Counted from the first letter of the stretch, positions 11,685 through 18,992 are shown. The stretch: DNA of 23,751 bases from DASRJW01 sp035649435 (GCA_035649435.1 DASRJO010000119.1:1-23751); one strand, 5' to 3'. The notes: generated by a model not told the origin, from the sequence alone. Numbers and translations: made by a program.

Positions 11685-13718
11685 ATGCAAGCGATGCACA
11701 CGATCCAGCCCGCACGACTGAAGCCGGGCGTGACCGCGAAGGAACTCGAGTCTTCCGGCACCGCGGCCGCTCCGGATGCGGGTGTGATCCGCGGGCGCGC
11801 GCTCGTCATCTGGGACCCGAAGCGGCCGGGCCACAAGCTCGATGCCATCGACACCGATCAGATCACGCCCGCGTCGGACTGCGTCTCCGAAAGCTTGGAG
11901 ACATTGGACGAGCGCTGGAAGGCCGGGTCCTTCCGTTTCCTGATGCCGGATTTCAGAGAGCGCGTGCACCGCGGCGAGACCTTCTTGATCGCCGGCGATC
12001 GCTTCGCCATCGGCTCGTCGCGCGAGATGAGCCCTGCCGGTCTCAAAGCCGTCGCCGAGGAAGCAGGCCTGCAGATGGTGATCGTCTGCGGCGACAACAT
12101 GGGCGACATCTTCCGGCGCAACGCGCTCAACCTGGGATTGCAGGTCGTGCAATGCAAAGAAGCCGTTCAAGATGCGCAGGATGGCGATGCCTTCGCCTTC
12201 GAACCGGTGACGCGGCAGCTCACCAACGAGACACGCGCCAAGACCTACACGCCCATCTCGTTGACGCCGAAGGAAGACGAGATCCGTCGCAGTGGTGGCG
12301 TCTTCGAAATCGGCCGGCGCGAGCTGCGGCGATCCGTCGAAAACATCCCACGCATCGAATGGCCGGATGAGAGGACGGCTCGCTCCCTCACCACGACGGA
12401 GCAGATCGTCTGGGCGCATCGCGTCGACAAGAAGGACTCGGTGAAGCCGGGGACGACCTTGCGCGTCTATGCCGATCTGCTGCCGGCTTCCGACGGCACC
12501 GCTCCGTTCGCCATCCACACCTTCAATCAGATCACCGGCGGACGCATCTTCCCGCGCCAGGCCGCCGTCGCCAACGATCACTTCGTGTTCACGGGCAAGG
12601 ATGCAGATGACAAGCAGACGTCCATCGGCCGAGCCTTCGCCGCGCAACAGGGCATGCAAAAGCCCTACTACGCCACGCCCGGCGACGGCATCTTCCACTT
12701 CTACTTTCCCGAGCAGGGACTCGTGTACCCGGGGCAGTTCATCCCGGGTGCCGACTCGCACAGTCGTGCCTATGGTGCTTATGGCGCCATCGGCATGGGT
12801 GTCGGCTCCACCACGCTCGGCTTCGGTTGGGCCACCGGTTACGTGTACATGACCCTGGTGCGAGCGCGCCGCGTCGTGTTCAGCGGCCGCCTGCAACCTT
12901 GGGTGACGGGCAAGGACATCGTGCTCAAGCTGCTCGAATGCTGGGGTGCGAAGCAGTCGCAAGGCATGTCGGTGGAGTTCGTGGATGCGAAGCGCCAGCT
13001 GCCCATCGCCTTCCGTAACACCATCGCCAACATGATGGCCGAGGGCGAAGCATTGAATGGCATCTTCGCGCCCGACGAGATCACCGCCGCTTGGTTCCGC
13101 GCCAAGGGGATGACGTCGTTGCCGTACCCCGCCATTCGCCCGGGCGAAGACGCCAACTACGACATCGACGAGACGCTCGATCTCTCCGGCATCGTGCCGA
13201 TGATCGCCAAGCCACACAGCCCAGCCAACGCCTTCCCCGCCGAGGACGTGGCCAAAGAACGCCTGACTTTCGACAAGGCTTACATCGGCTCGTGCACCAA
13301 CGGCAGCTACGCCGATTTGCTGCACGCGGCGCTCGTGATCGCCGCGGCGCGAGCCAGGGGCCACAGCCAAGTGCATGGAGACTTCGTGGTCTTCCCGGGC
13401 TCGGGCGGCGTCAAGCAGCTGATCGAAAAGCCAGAAGGTCGTCTGGGCGGCGAATCCGTCGCCGGGATGTTGCGCTCCGTGGGCGGTCAAATCCGCGATT
13501 CATGGTGCGGCCCCTGCTTCGGCCAAGGGCCGGACGCACTGCTGCCGGGCCAGCGCGCCATCACCTCGTTCAATCGCAATTGGCAGAACCGCATGGGCGT
13601 CGGCGGCGAAGGCTATCTCGCCAGCCCCGCCGTGGTCGCAGCCTCGGCGCTCCTCGGCTACATGGCGCCACCGAGCGCGCTCGGCCTCGAATGGCAACCC
13701 GAGCTGTTCGAGGCTTGA
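11685..13718 (+). CDS. single-chain aconitase/isopropylmalate dehydratase-family hydro-lyase, swivel domain first
   Basis: This 677-residue protein combines both halves of a 4Fe-4S hydro-lyase. The N-terminal part (about 37-215) looks like the swivel or LeuD domain: IDTDQITPA at 55-63 and GDRFAIGSSRE at 104-114. The C-terminal part (about 237-665) looks like LeuC: TTTEQIVWAH, GADSHS at 355-360, GVGSTTLG, GSCTNGS with C537, and SWCGPCFGQ with C608 and C611, which together give three cluster cysteines. The reverse order is usual for AcnA; AcnB has the swivel first but also a HEAT domain, absent here. The enzyme may act on citrate, isopropylmalate, homocitrate or a related acid. ATG at 11685 or 11694 is the start; neither has a strong ribosome-binding site, and the frame further upstream to 11355 overlaps the previous gene and looks non-coding. 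Confidence 0.85.
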   Translation: MQAMHTIQPARLKPGVTAKELESSGTAAAPDAGVIRGRALVIWDPKRPGHKLDAIDTDQITPASDCVSESLETLDERWKAGSFRFLMPDFRERVHRGETFLIAGDRFAIGSSREMSPAGLKAVAEEAGLQMVIVCGDNMGDIFRRNALNLGLQVVQCKEAVQDAQDGDAFAFEPVTRQLTNETRAKTYTPISLTPKEDEIRRSGGVFEIGRRELRRSVENIPRIEWPDERTARSLTTTEQIVWAHRVDKKDSVKPGTTLRVYADLLPASDGTAPFAIHTFNQITGGRIFPRQAAVANDHFVFTGKDADDKQTSIGRAFAAQQGMQKPYYATPGDGIFHFYFPEQGLVYPGQFIPGADSHSRAYGAYGAIGMGVGSTTLGFGWATGYVYMTLVRARRVVFSGRLQPWVTGKDIVLKLLECWGAKQSQGMSVEFVDAKRQLPIAFRNTIANMMAEGEALNGIFAPDEITAAWFRAKGMTSLPYPAIRPGEDANYDIDETLDLSGIVPMIAKPHSPANAFPAEDVAKERLTFDKAYIGSCTNGSYADLLHAALVIAAARARGHSQVHGDFVVFPGSGGVKQLIEKPEGRLGGESVAGMLRSVGGQIRDSWCGPCFGQGPDALLPGQRAITSFNRNWQNRMGVGGEGYLASPAVVAASALLGYMAPPSALGLEWQPELFEA

Positions 13719-13728
13719 GCGACCTCGA

Positions 13729-13795
13729 CTACCGCCGCGGCCGATCGCTCCACATCCTGCACGTCGTCTTCCACGTCCCGTCGGCCTGTTTGCGC
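13729..13795 (-). pseudogene. 67-bp remnant of the 3' end of the SnoaL/DUF4440-like gene
   Basis: These bases match 14438-14504 at 63 of 67 positions. On the minus strand they encode KQADGTWKTTCRMWSDRPRR and a TAG stop, the exact C-terminus of the intact gene at 14438-14920. Upstream of this segment the similarity ends abruptly. The frame stays open to 13920, but the residues there do not resemble the intact protein. It therefore looks like the tail of a lost or partly duplicated copy. The four differences are silent in the shared reading frame as far as I can translate it. Confidence 0.6.
13729..13795. repeat. direct repeat, copy 1 (67 bp)
   Basis: Copy 1 of a direct repeat whose second copy is at 14438-14504, 63/67 identical by eye. 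The two copies flank the Flp pilin gene. Confidence 0.85.
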
Positions 13796-13979
13796 TCCCC
13801 CACCCTGAGACAACTTGTCACTCCCCTTGACCGCGAAAAAGGTCCATTCTGTCTCGGCGCACTGGGAAGTCGTGAAGCTGAGCGGGCGATCCCCTGGCAC
13901 CATCGACGATGACTGCGCACGTTGCGCTCTAAGGCGCGCTACGGCCTTGTGGCGGCGGACTTCTGGATGCCTGCGGGGA
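13796..13979. other. intergenic stretch with inverted repeat and palindrome
   Basis: Together with the flanking remnant and promoter, this is part of a gap of about 400 bases without an intact gene (13719-14121). It contains an 11-bp palindrome GACAACTTGTC (13809-13819). An inverted pair CTGAGACA (13805-13812) and TGTCTCGG (13850-13857) matches at 7 of 8 pairs. I see no convincing gene here. Confidence 0.45.
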
Positions 13980-13995
13980 AGGCACGGCACTTGCC
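13980..13995 (+). promoter_or_regulatory. candidate sigma-54 (-24/-12) promoter for the pilin gene
   Basis: AGGCACGGCACTTGCC fits the sigma-54 consensus TGGCACG-N4-TTGC closely, with GG at 13981-13982 and GC at 13993-13994 in the required spacing. It would start a transcript near 14006 with a leader of about 115 nt before the pilin ATG. Sigma-54 control is known for some pilin genes. This is a single-site match by eye. Confidence 0.4.
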
Positions 13996-14121
13996 ATCTC
14001 GTCGCAGGTTCGTCGCTACCCTACGCTCTCTCCCTTACATCCGGATGCTCTTGCTAAAGACACGGCTGTCAGGGCAACAACCCAATAGATGCCAATTGGC
14101 CCACCCCAACGGAGATCCACA

Positions 14122-14283
14122 ATGAGATTCCTTAGGAACCTGCTGCGCAAGGAAGATGGACAGGACATGGTAGAGTACGCACTTCTGGCCGCGTTCATCT
14201 CCATCGTCGCGATCGTCACGATCCGGAACATCGGTCCACTGGTGGACGCGGTCTACCAGAACGTTCAGTCAGCTCTGACCTGA
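14122..14283 (+). CDS. Flp/Fap-type pilin subunit
   Basis: This 53-residue protein is the size of a Flp (type IVb) pilin. It has a short basic leader (MRFLRNLLRKEDG), a prepilin peptidase site G/QDMVEY with the conserved Glu-Tyr pair at mature positions 5-6, and a single hydrophobic helix (ALLAAFISIVAIVTI). Mature pilins of this type are exported and assembled by the Tad machinery for adhesion. The ATG at 14122 has GGAG at 14111-14114, 7 nt upstream, so I prefer it to the frame extension starting at 14089. No tad, cpa or rcp genes lie in the window, so the gene is an orphan here. A hairpin follows the stop. Confidence 0.88.
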   Translation: MRFLRNLLRKEDGQDMVEYALLAAFISIVAIVTIRNIGPLVDAVYQNVQSALT

Positions 14284-14297
14284 GGTCACAATCGGTT

Positions 14298-14325
14298 GGG
14301 GTGTGCCGCAGCCGCGGCGCATCCC
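14298..14325 (+). terminator. hairpin after the pilin gene, possible terminator
   Basis: A 12-bp stem (14298-14309 with 14314-14325, two G-U pairs) closes an AGCC loop, starting 14 nt after the pilin stop. There is no T-run after it, so intrinsic termination is uncertain; it could also protect the 3' end of the mRNA. Confidence 0.5.
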
Positions 14326-14437
14326 ACCCTTCGCCGCCGCCGACATCGGACAGCCGCCTCCGAGCGCGATCGAGACCTGCCTCCGCATCTCAACTCCACC
14401 TCCGCAGGCGGCCCGGCGACTCCCTCGCAAGCACCGT

Positions 14438-14504
14438 CTACCGCCGCGGCCGATCACTCCACATTCTGCACGTCGTCTTCCACGTCCCGTCGGCTTGCTT
14501 GCGC
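14438..14504. repeat. direct repeat, copy 2 (67 bp)
   Basis: Copy 2 of the repeat at 13729-13795. It forms the 3' end and stop codon of the SnoaL/DUF4440-like gene. Confidence 0.85.
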
Positions 14505-14920
14505 AGGACGTTCAGGAATGTGGATTGCGTCGAAACCGTCTCTTGCTTGCCATCCTGCTCGTAGGAAAAGGTGAGTGATCCTCTGCCCCATGCATAGGCA
14601 AGGCCATCTTGCCCCTCCGATTTTTCGATCTCGAGCTTCATCGCCAGCACTTTGGGTGGCGGACCCTCGGGTGGCCACCAAAACGCCCGAATCGCTTCGT
14701 CGCCCACGATGGGTGCGAGCCCGCTGGGCAGGAGGACGGCATTCTCGCCCAGCGTGGCCATGACGGCCTTGGCGTCACCCTTCAGCCACGCATCGCAATA
14801 GTGCCGAAGGTTGTCGCGGATGCCGCGCTGATCATCCTCCGAGAGAGGTTGCGCCCACACGTTCGTCGCTAGGACGAGAAAGGCGACGGCAAGTCGAGTG
14901 ATGCACCCGGAACGATCCAC
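14438..14920 (-). CDS. secreted SnoaL/DUF4440-like (NTF2-fold) protein
   Basis: This 160-residue protein has a signal peptide (ITRLAVAFLVLATNVWA, cleaved before QP). A single NTF2-like domain follows, with the family pattern: an N-terminal helix (RDNLRHYCDAWLKGDAKAVM), a LGENAVLLPSG turn, and late strands ending in ADGTWKTTCRMWSD. Such proteins bind small ligands or act as ketosteroid isomerase-like enzymes, and most have no known function. I chose GTG at 14920 because GGAG lies 8 nt upstream and the signal peptide then has normal length; a longer frame to 14971 lacks such a site. The last 19-20 codons are duplicated at 13729-13795. Confidence 0.72.
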   Translation of the reverse strand: MDRSGCITRLAVAFLVLATNVWAQPLSEDDQRGIRDNLRHYCDAWLKGDAKAVMATLGENAVLLPSGLAPIVGDEAIRAFWWPPEGPPPKVLAMKLEIEKSEGQDGLAYAWGRGSLTFSYEQDGKQETVSTQSTFLNVLRKQADGTWKTTCRMWSDRPRR

Positions 14921-15050
14921 TTTCGGTTCTCCATGTGTCCGAAATATCTCGGATGCCCATTCAGCCAGCACGAAGACGAGTCACACCAGTATGGCAGACC
15001 GTGGTCGCAGTCGACCAGCACTCCTTCGCGGCGTGGCCGAGGCATTCAGT

Positions 15051-15065
15051 CTCGCGTCGCGCGAG
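15051..15065 (-). terminator. small GC hairpin after pntB
   Basis: CTCGCG and CGCGAG form a 6-bp stem with a 3-nt loop, 20 nt after the pntB stop. There is no T-tract, so a terminator role is only a possibility. Confidence 0.2.
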
Positions 15066-15085
15066 CATAGGCGCATGCAGGCGCT

Positions 15086-16465
15086 TCAGCTCCCCGTCTT
15101 GAGTTGGTCGACGACGTGGCCGAGCGCGGCCTTGGAATCGCCGAAGAGCATGAGCGTGCGGTCGGCGTAGTAGAGATCGTTGTCGATGCCGGCGAAGCCC
15201 GGGTTCATCGTGCGCTTGTTGGCGATGCAGAGCTTGGCCTTGTCGGCGTCGATGATGGGCATGCCGTAGATCGGGCTGCCGGGGTCGCTGCGCGCCGCGG
15301 GGTTGACCACATCGTTGGCGCCGATGACCAACGCCACGTCGACTTGCGGCATGTCCTTGTTGATCTCCTCCATCTCGACCAGGCGGTCGTAGGGAATGTC
15401 GGCTTCCGCCAGCAGCACGTTCATGTGCCCCGGCATGCGCCCGGCCACCGGATGAATGGCGAACTTGACGTCGATGCCGCGCTTGGAAAGAAAATCGTAG
15501 ATCTCGCGCACACGATGCTGCGCTTGTCCCACCGCCATCCCGTAGCCGGGAATGACGACGACGCTGGTGGCGGCGGTGAGCATCTGCGCCACGTCCTCGG
15601 CTGTCGCGCTCTTGTAGCTGCGCTGCTGCTGCGCCGCCGCGCTCGTCGCCACCTGGCCGAAGGCGCCGAAGAGCACGTTGGTGAACGACCGGTTCATCGC
15701 CCGGCACATGATGATCGACAGAATGAGGCCCGACGAACCATCCAGCGCTCCCGCAGTGATGAGCAGCTTGTTCTCGAGCACGAACCCCATCGCCACCGCC
15801 GACAATCCGGCATAGGCGTTGAGCAGCGAGATCACCGTCGGCATGTCGGCGCCGCCGATCGGAATGATGAGCAGGACGCCGAACACGAGCGAGAGGCCGC
15901 CGATCACCGGGAACAGCTGCCAGGTCTCCGGACGAGCGATGAGAACGATCCCGCTCACGACCGCGATCCCGAGCAAGCCGAGATTGATGAAGTTCTGGCC
16001 GCGGTACGTGATCGGCCGGGTGGGGATCACTTCCTGCAGCTTGCCAGCGGCCATGAGACTGCCGGTGAACGTCAGGTATCCGAGGATGATCTCGACGACG
16101 ATGGCGCTGGTGCGGAAGACGGTGAGCTCGCCGTCCTGCAGCCACAAAATGTATTTCGCCGTGCCCACGAGACCCGCAGCGAGACCGCCGAAAGCATGCG
16201 AAAGCGCCGTTCGCTGCGGCACCGCCGTGAGCGGCACTCGCGACAGCGGGATGCCCGCCAAGGTCCCGACAACCAGCCCGATGGCGATCCACTGGTAGGT
16301 GACGATCTCGGGGTGCAGCAAGGTGCCGATGACGGCGAAGGTCATGCCCAAGACGCCGGCGACGACGCCACGCCGCGCCGTCTTCGGATGGCTCAGCCAC
16401 TTGAGCGAGAAGACGAAGAGTCCGGTGGCGAGGATGTATGCGATCTGTGTCAGATGCTCGATCAT
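15086..16465 (-). CDS. pntB: NAD(P) transhydrogenase subunit beta
   Basis: PntB forms part of the proton channel and binds NADP(H) in the transhydrogenase that couples proton flow to NADPH formation. The 459 residues match the usual length. Residues about 1-260 are a series of membrane helices (domain II), with the conserved histidine in SHAFGG (H90). Residues about 285-459 are the NADP-binding domain III, with GYGMAVGQAQH at 307-317, the GRMPGHMNVLLAEA stretch, IGANDVVNPAA at 381-391 and a KRTMNPGFAGIDN motif. The ATG at 16465 overlaps the stop of the preceding subunit gene (ATGA), so the two are coupled. The NAD-binding alpha-1 gene, normally next to these, is not in the window. Confidence 0.95.
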   Translation of the reverse strand: MIEHLTQIAYILATGLFVFSLKWLSHPKTARRGVVAGVLGMTFAVIGTLLHPEIVTYQWIAIGLVVGTLAGIPLSRVPLTAVPQRTALSHAFGGLAAGLVGTAKYILWLQDGELTVFRTSAIVVEIILGYLTFTGSLMAAGKLQEVIPTRPITYRGQNFINLGLLGIAVVSGIVLIARPETWQLFPVIGGLSLVFGVLLIIPIGGADMPTVISLLNAYAGLSAVAMGFVLENKLLITAGALDGSSGLILSIIMCRAMNRSFTNVLFGAFGQVATSAAAQQQRSYKSATAEDVAQMLTAATSVVVIPGYGMAVGQAQHRVREIYDFLSKRGIDVKFAIHPVAGRMPGHMNVLLAEADIPYDRLVEMEEINKDMPQVDVALVIGANDVVNPAARSDPGSPIYGMPIIDADKAKLCIANKRTMNPGFAGIDNDLYYADRTLMLFGDSKAALGHVVDQLKTGS

Positions 16466-16758
16466 TTCTTGTCCGGGCGCTGCTTGAACATCTTGAGCAT
16501 GCGGTCGGTGATCAGGAAGCCGCTCACGATGTTGGTCATCGAGGCCGCAACCGCCACCGTCCCGAGCAGCGTGGAGAGCGGCGTTTCTTGCTCGCCCGCG
16601 ATCAAGATCGAGCCCACGACCGCGATCGCCGAGATCGCATTGGTGAGCGACATGAGCGGCGTGTGCAAGAGCCGGGAGACGTTGCGAATGACCTCGAGGC
16701 CGATGAAGGTCGCCAGCATGAAGACGAACAGGGCGGACCAGATGTCGAGATGGCTCAT
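16462..16758 (-). CDS. pntAB: NAD(P) transhydrogenase subunit alpha part 2 (membrane part)
   Basis: This 98-residue protein consists of membrane helices, as in split transhydrogenases where PntA is divided into a soluble NAD-binding part and a small membrane part. The phrases FVFMLATFIGLEVIRNVSRL, HTPLMSLTNAISAI, GTVAVAASMTNIVSGFLITDRML and a short basic C-terminus are typical. I chose ATG at 16758, preceded by an AGAGGTGA-like site; the frame upstream to 16875 adds a Pro/Arg-rich stretch that does not look genuine. The upstream gene on this strand is an alcohol dehydrogenase rather than the expected alpha-1 subunit, so the complex needs a partner encoded elsewhere. Confidence 0.93.
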   Translation of the reverse strand: MSHLDIWSALFVFMLATFIGLEVIRNVSRLLHTPLMSLTNAISAIAVVGSILIAGEQETPLSTLLGTVAVAASMTNIVSGFLITDRMLKMFKQRPDKK

Positions 16759-16896
16759 GCGGCGGTCACCTCTCGGGCTCGGGTACGCGGCGTGACGTGG
16801 GACCCTCGCGGCGCCGGTGAGCGCGCCGGCAGCCACATCGGGCGGCAGGATAGGGACGGACCCCTGGCCCGTCAAGGCAACAAGTCATGCGTGGAA

Positions 16897-16960
16897 GCCC
16901 GACATTGCAACAGCGTGCGTGCGGTCGAGCCCGGCATTGCCACAGCACGTGTGCGGCCGA
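16897..16960. repeat. two imperfect 32-bp tandem units
   Basis: Units at 16897-16928 and 16929-16960 agree at 26 of 32 positions (each starts GCCCGRCATTGC and ends GCGGYCGA). They lie in the gap between the alcohol dehydrogenase gene and the transhydrogenase genes; no function is evident. Confidence 0.7.
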
Positions 16961-16982
16961 GCCCTGCTCGCTGCATCGTGCT

Positions 16983-18080
16983 TCAACGACTCCGGAAGTC
17001 CGTTGACTTGGTCTTCCGACGAATGGGTACGATCTTTCCTTGCGCCTTTTCTCCGGACACCCGCAACACCTTGGCGCCGCGGCTCTTGCCGGCCTTGAGC
17101 TCGCGGATGGCGCGATTGGCGTCCTGCAGCGCGTACTCCTCGAACTCGGGTCGGATGTTCGCACGCGCCGCGAGCTCGAGGAACTCGCGCACATCGGCGC
17201 GCGTCACGTTCGCGACGCTCTTGATTTCCTTCTCGCGCCAAAGATGCACGGCGTAATCGATCTCGCTCAAGGCCTCGCGATCCCGATCGTCCTTGTGGAT
17301 GGCGTTGATCACGAGACGGCAGCCGGGCCGCAAGCACGCGAGGGCGCGCAGCAGCGGGCGCCACGCGGGCGTGGTATCGATGAAGCCTTCGACGTTCCGC
17401 CGCGGCAGCTGATCGATGCCCCCGACCCAATACGCACCGAGCTGACGGGCGAAAGTGCGTTGGACACGGCTGCGCGCGAAGACGTAGACACGCGACTTGG
17501 GAAGCACATGTCGCGCCATTTGGAGCACCAGGTGCGCCGACGCGCCGAATCCCATGAGGCCGAGCCCCTGGCCGTCGCGCAGCCCGCACATCCGCAAGGC
17601 CCGATAGCCGATGGCGCCGGCGCAAAGCAGCGGCGCCGCTTGCGCGTCGGTGAACTCCGCCGGGATGGCATGCGCGAAGATTTCGGGAACGACGATGAAC
17701 TCGGCGTAACCGCCGTCCACGTCTCGTCCCGTGCCCACGAACAGGGAGCACAGGTTCTCCAGCCCCCGCTTGCAAAACTGGCACCGGCCGCACGCGTAGT
17801 GGATCCAAGCCACGCCGACACGGTCGCCCACGCGGAACAGCCCTGTGTCCGGACCGAGCGCATCCACGACACCGACCACTTGGTGCCCGGGAATCACCGG
17901 AAAGCGCGGCGGTTGCGCCCTGCCTTCGATCTCGTCGAGGTCGGTGCGACAGACTGCGCAGACGGAGACACGGATGCGGATCGCGTATTGGCCCGGCACC
18001 GGCTCGGGGACCTCCACCCAGCGCAGCGCCTCGGTCTGCTTCCCCACCCGCCGTGTCTTGTCGAGGACCATCGCCCGCAC
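16983..18080 (-). CDS. zinc-dependent alcohol dehydrogenase family protein
   Basis: This 365-residue protein is a medium-chain zinc dehydrogenase, which oxidises alcohols or reduces aldehydes with NAD(P). Catalytic zinc ligands are visible: C44 in CAVCRTD, H66 in GHQVVG and C153 in LLCAG. The structural zinc loop has C97, C100, C103 and C111 (ACGRCQFCKRGLENLC). A nucleotide-binding segment (GLGLMGFGASAH) follows. The last 15-20 residues (KIVPIRRKTKSTDFRSR) extend past the usual end. I chose GTG at 18080, since GGAGG at 18088-18092 is 7 nt upstream; an ATG at 18071 would be too distant from it. The gene is divergent from the membrane-protein operon at 18311. The substrate is not known. Confidence 0.9.
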   Translation of the reverse strand: MRAMVLDKTRRVGKQTEALRWVEVPEPVPGQYAIRIRVSVCAVCRTDLDEIEGRAQPPRFPVIPGHQVVGVVDALGPDTGLFRVGDRVGVAWIHYACGRCQFCKRGLENLCSLFVGTGRDVDGGYAEFIVVPEIFAHAIPAEFTDAQAAPLLCAGAIGYRALRMCGLRDGQGLGLMGFGASAHLVLQMARHVLPKSRVYVFARSRVQRTFARQLGAYWVGGIDQLPRRNVEGFIDTTPAWRPLLRALACLRPGCRLVINAIHKDDRDREALSEIDYAVHLWREKEIKSVANVTRADVREFLELAARANIRPEFEEYALQDANRAIRELKAGKSRGAKVLRVSGEKAQGKIVPIRRKTKSTDFRSR

Positions 18081-18310
18081 GACAGCACCTCCCAAATCGA
18101 GATCGGTGGCGCCGGACCAGCCTCGAGCCCGCGGTCGTGTCGCCGGTCAGCAATTCGCGGTCCCATTTCCAGGCAACCGGCGAGACCCAGTATAGAACGC
18201 TGATCGTCCCGTCGAAGGCGGCGTTCACCGACCCCTCACCGCCATTGGCCGAAAAGGCGCGGCGGGCCCGCAGCATCGACCGTAATCTCCGTTGAGAACG
18301 GAGGTGAGCC
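18081..18310. other. divergent intergenic region
   Basis: This 230-base gap separates the alcohol dehydrogenase gene (minus) from the envelope operon (plus), and promoters for both should lie here. A TATAGA at 18191-18196 is the only -10-like site that I noticed, without a good -35 partner. GGAGGTGA at 18300-18307 is the ribosome-binding site of the next gene. Confidence 0.3.
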
Positions 18311-18535
18311 ATGGCAGCGAATCTGGACCGCACGGTGACAGCGAACGAATGGGTCGTCCCGATCCTCGCCGCCACCGCCATTCTGCAAATGTTCCTCATG
18401 GGTGCTTGCTTGGGCGCGGCCGTGCTCTTCGTCGGCGCGGCGCACTCCGGGTTTCTCGCTGATGTCTTGAGCATCGCCACCGCTCTCGTCGAGGCGATGC
18501 TGCGCATCGCGTTGCATGTTCTCACCCTGAGGTGA
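18311..18535 (+). CDS. small membrane protein of unknown function
   Basis: This 74-residue protein has one long hydrophobic stretch with a central break (VVPILAATAILQMFLMGACLGAAVLFVGAA) and a second, amphipathic segment near the C-terminus (SIATALVEAMLRIALHVLTL). I do not recognise a family. A strong ribosome-binding site, GGAGGTGA at 18300-18307, lies 3 nt before the ATG. The stop is 17 nt from the ATG of the next gene, whose ribosome-binding site begins right after it. It is the first gene of an operon with two LiaF-like proteins and a two-component system, so a role near that sensor is likely. Confidence 0.7.
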   Translation: MAANLDRTVTANEWVVPILAATAILQMFLMGACLGAAVLFVGAAHSGFLADVLSIATALVEAMLRIALHVLTLR

Positions 18536-18552
18536 TCGAGGAGGATCGTGTC

Positions 18553-18987
18553 ATGAGCGACGAACAGGCGCAGGGAGCGCAAGCCGGACCCGAGGCGGGC
18601 CGCCGCGATGGGCCCTTCGTGAACGTGAAGGTGAAGTACTCCCGTCAGCAGGACCGAGGCGGTCATCGCCATCTCGCGACCGGCCTGGCGCTGATCCTGC
18701 TCGGCGCGCTTTTTCTGCTCGACAATCTCCGCATCGTCGATCTTCGCTTGGCCTGGGACGCCTGGCCGCTCTTCATCGTGCTCTTCGGTGTGGTGCGGTC
18801 GATCGACAGCCAAGACCGGAGCAGCGGCCTGTGGCTCGTCGCCATCGGCCTTTGGTTGTTCGTGAACGAGTATGAGCTGTGGGGTCTGAGCTATGGTGAC
18901 TCCTGGCCGCTCCTCGTGGTCGTCGTCGGGATCTCCATGGTCTTCAAAGCAATGCGCGGCAGCCAGACGCCGCCAGCGAACGGGTGA
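18553..18987 (+). CDS. LiaI/LiaF-like transmembrane protein (DUF5668 type)
   Basis: This 144-residue protein has a polar N-terminus (about 45 residues) and then closely spaced membrane segments with the LiaI-LiaF transmembrane pattern: GLALILLGALFLLDNL, a WDAWPLFIVLFGV helix, GLWLVAIGLWLFVNE and WPLLVVVVGISMVF. The repeated 'xxWPLxxxxxG' phrase occurs also in the next gene. Proteins of this kind are partners or inhibitors of envelope-stress sensors in Firmicutes and occur widely elsewhere. The ATG at 18553 is preferred because AGGAGG at 18539-18544 lies 8 nt upstream; a GTG at 18532 would lie inside the previous gene. Confidence 0.75.
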   Translation: MSDEQAQGAQAGPEAGRRDGPFVNVKVKYSRQQDRGGHRHLATGLALILLGALFLLDNLRIVDLRLAWDAWPLFIVLFGVVRSIDSQDRSSGLWLVAIGLWLFVNEYELWGLSYGDSWPLLVVVVGISMVFKAMRGSQTPPANG

Positions 18988-18992
18988 GGGCA

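Noticed and set aside
11646..13490. Minus-strand open frame of 614 residues opposite the aconitase-type gene
   Set aside because: It mirrors the coding strand, which has the cluster cysteines and GSSRE motif; no domain is visible in the mirror frame.
13658..13990. Minus-strand 110-residue frame near the gene remnant
   Set aside because: It runs into the end of the aconitase-type gene, is in another frame than the remnant, and has no ribosome-binding site or recognisable domain.
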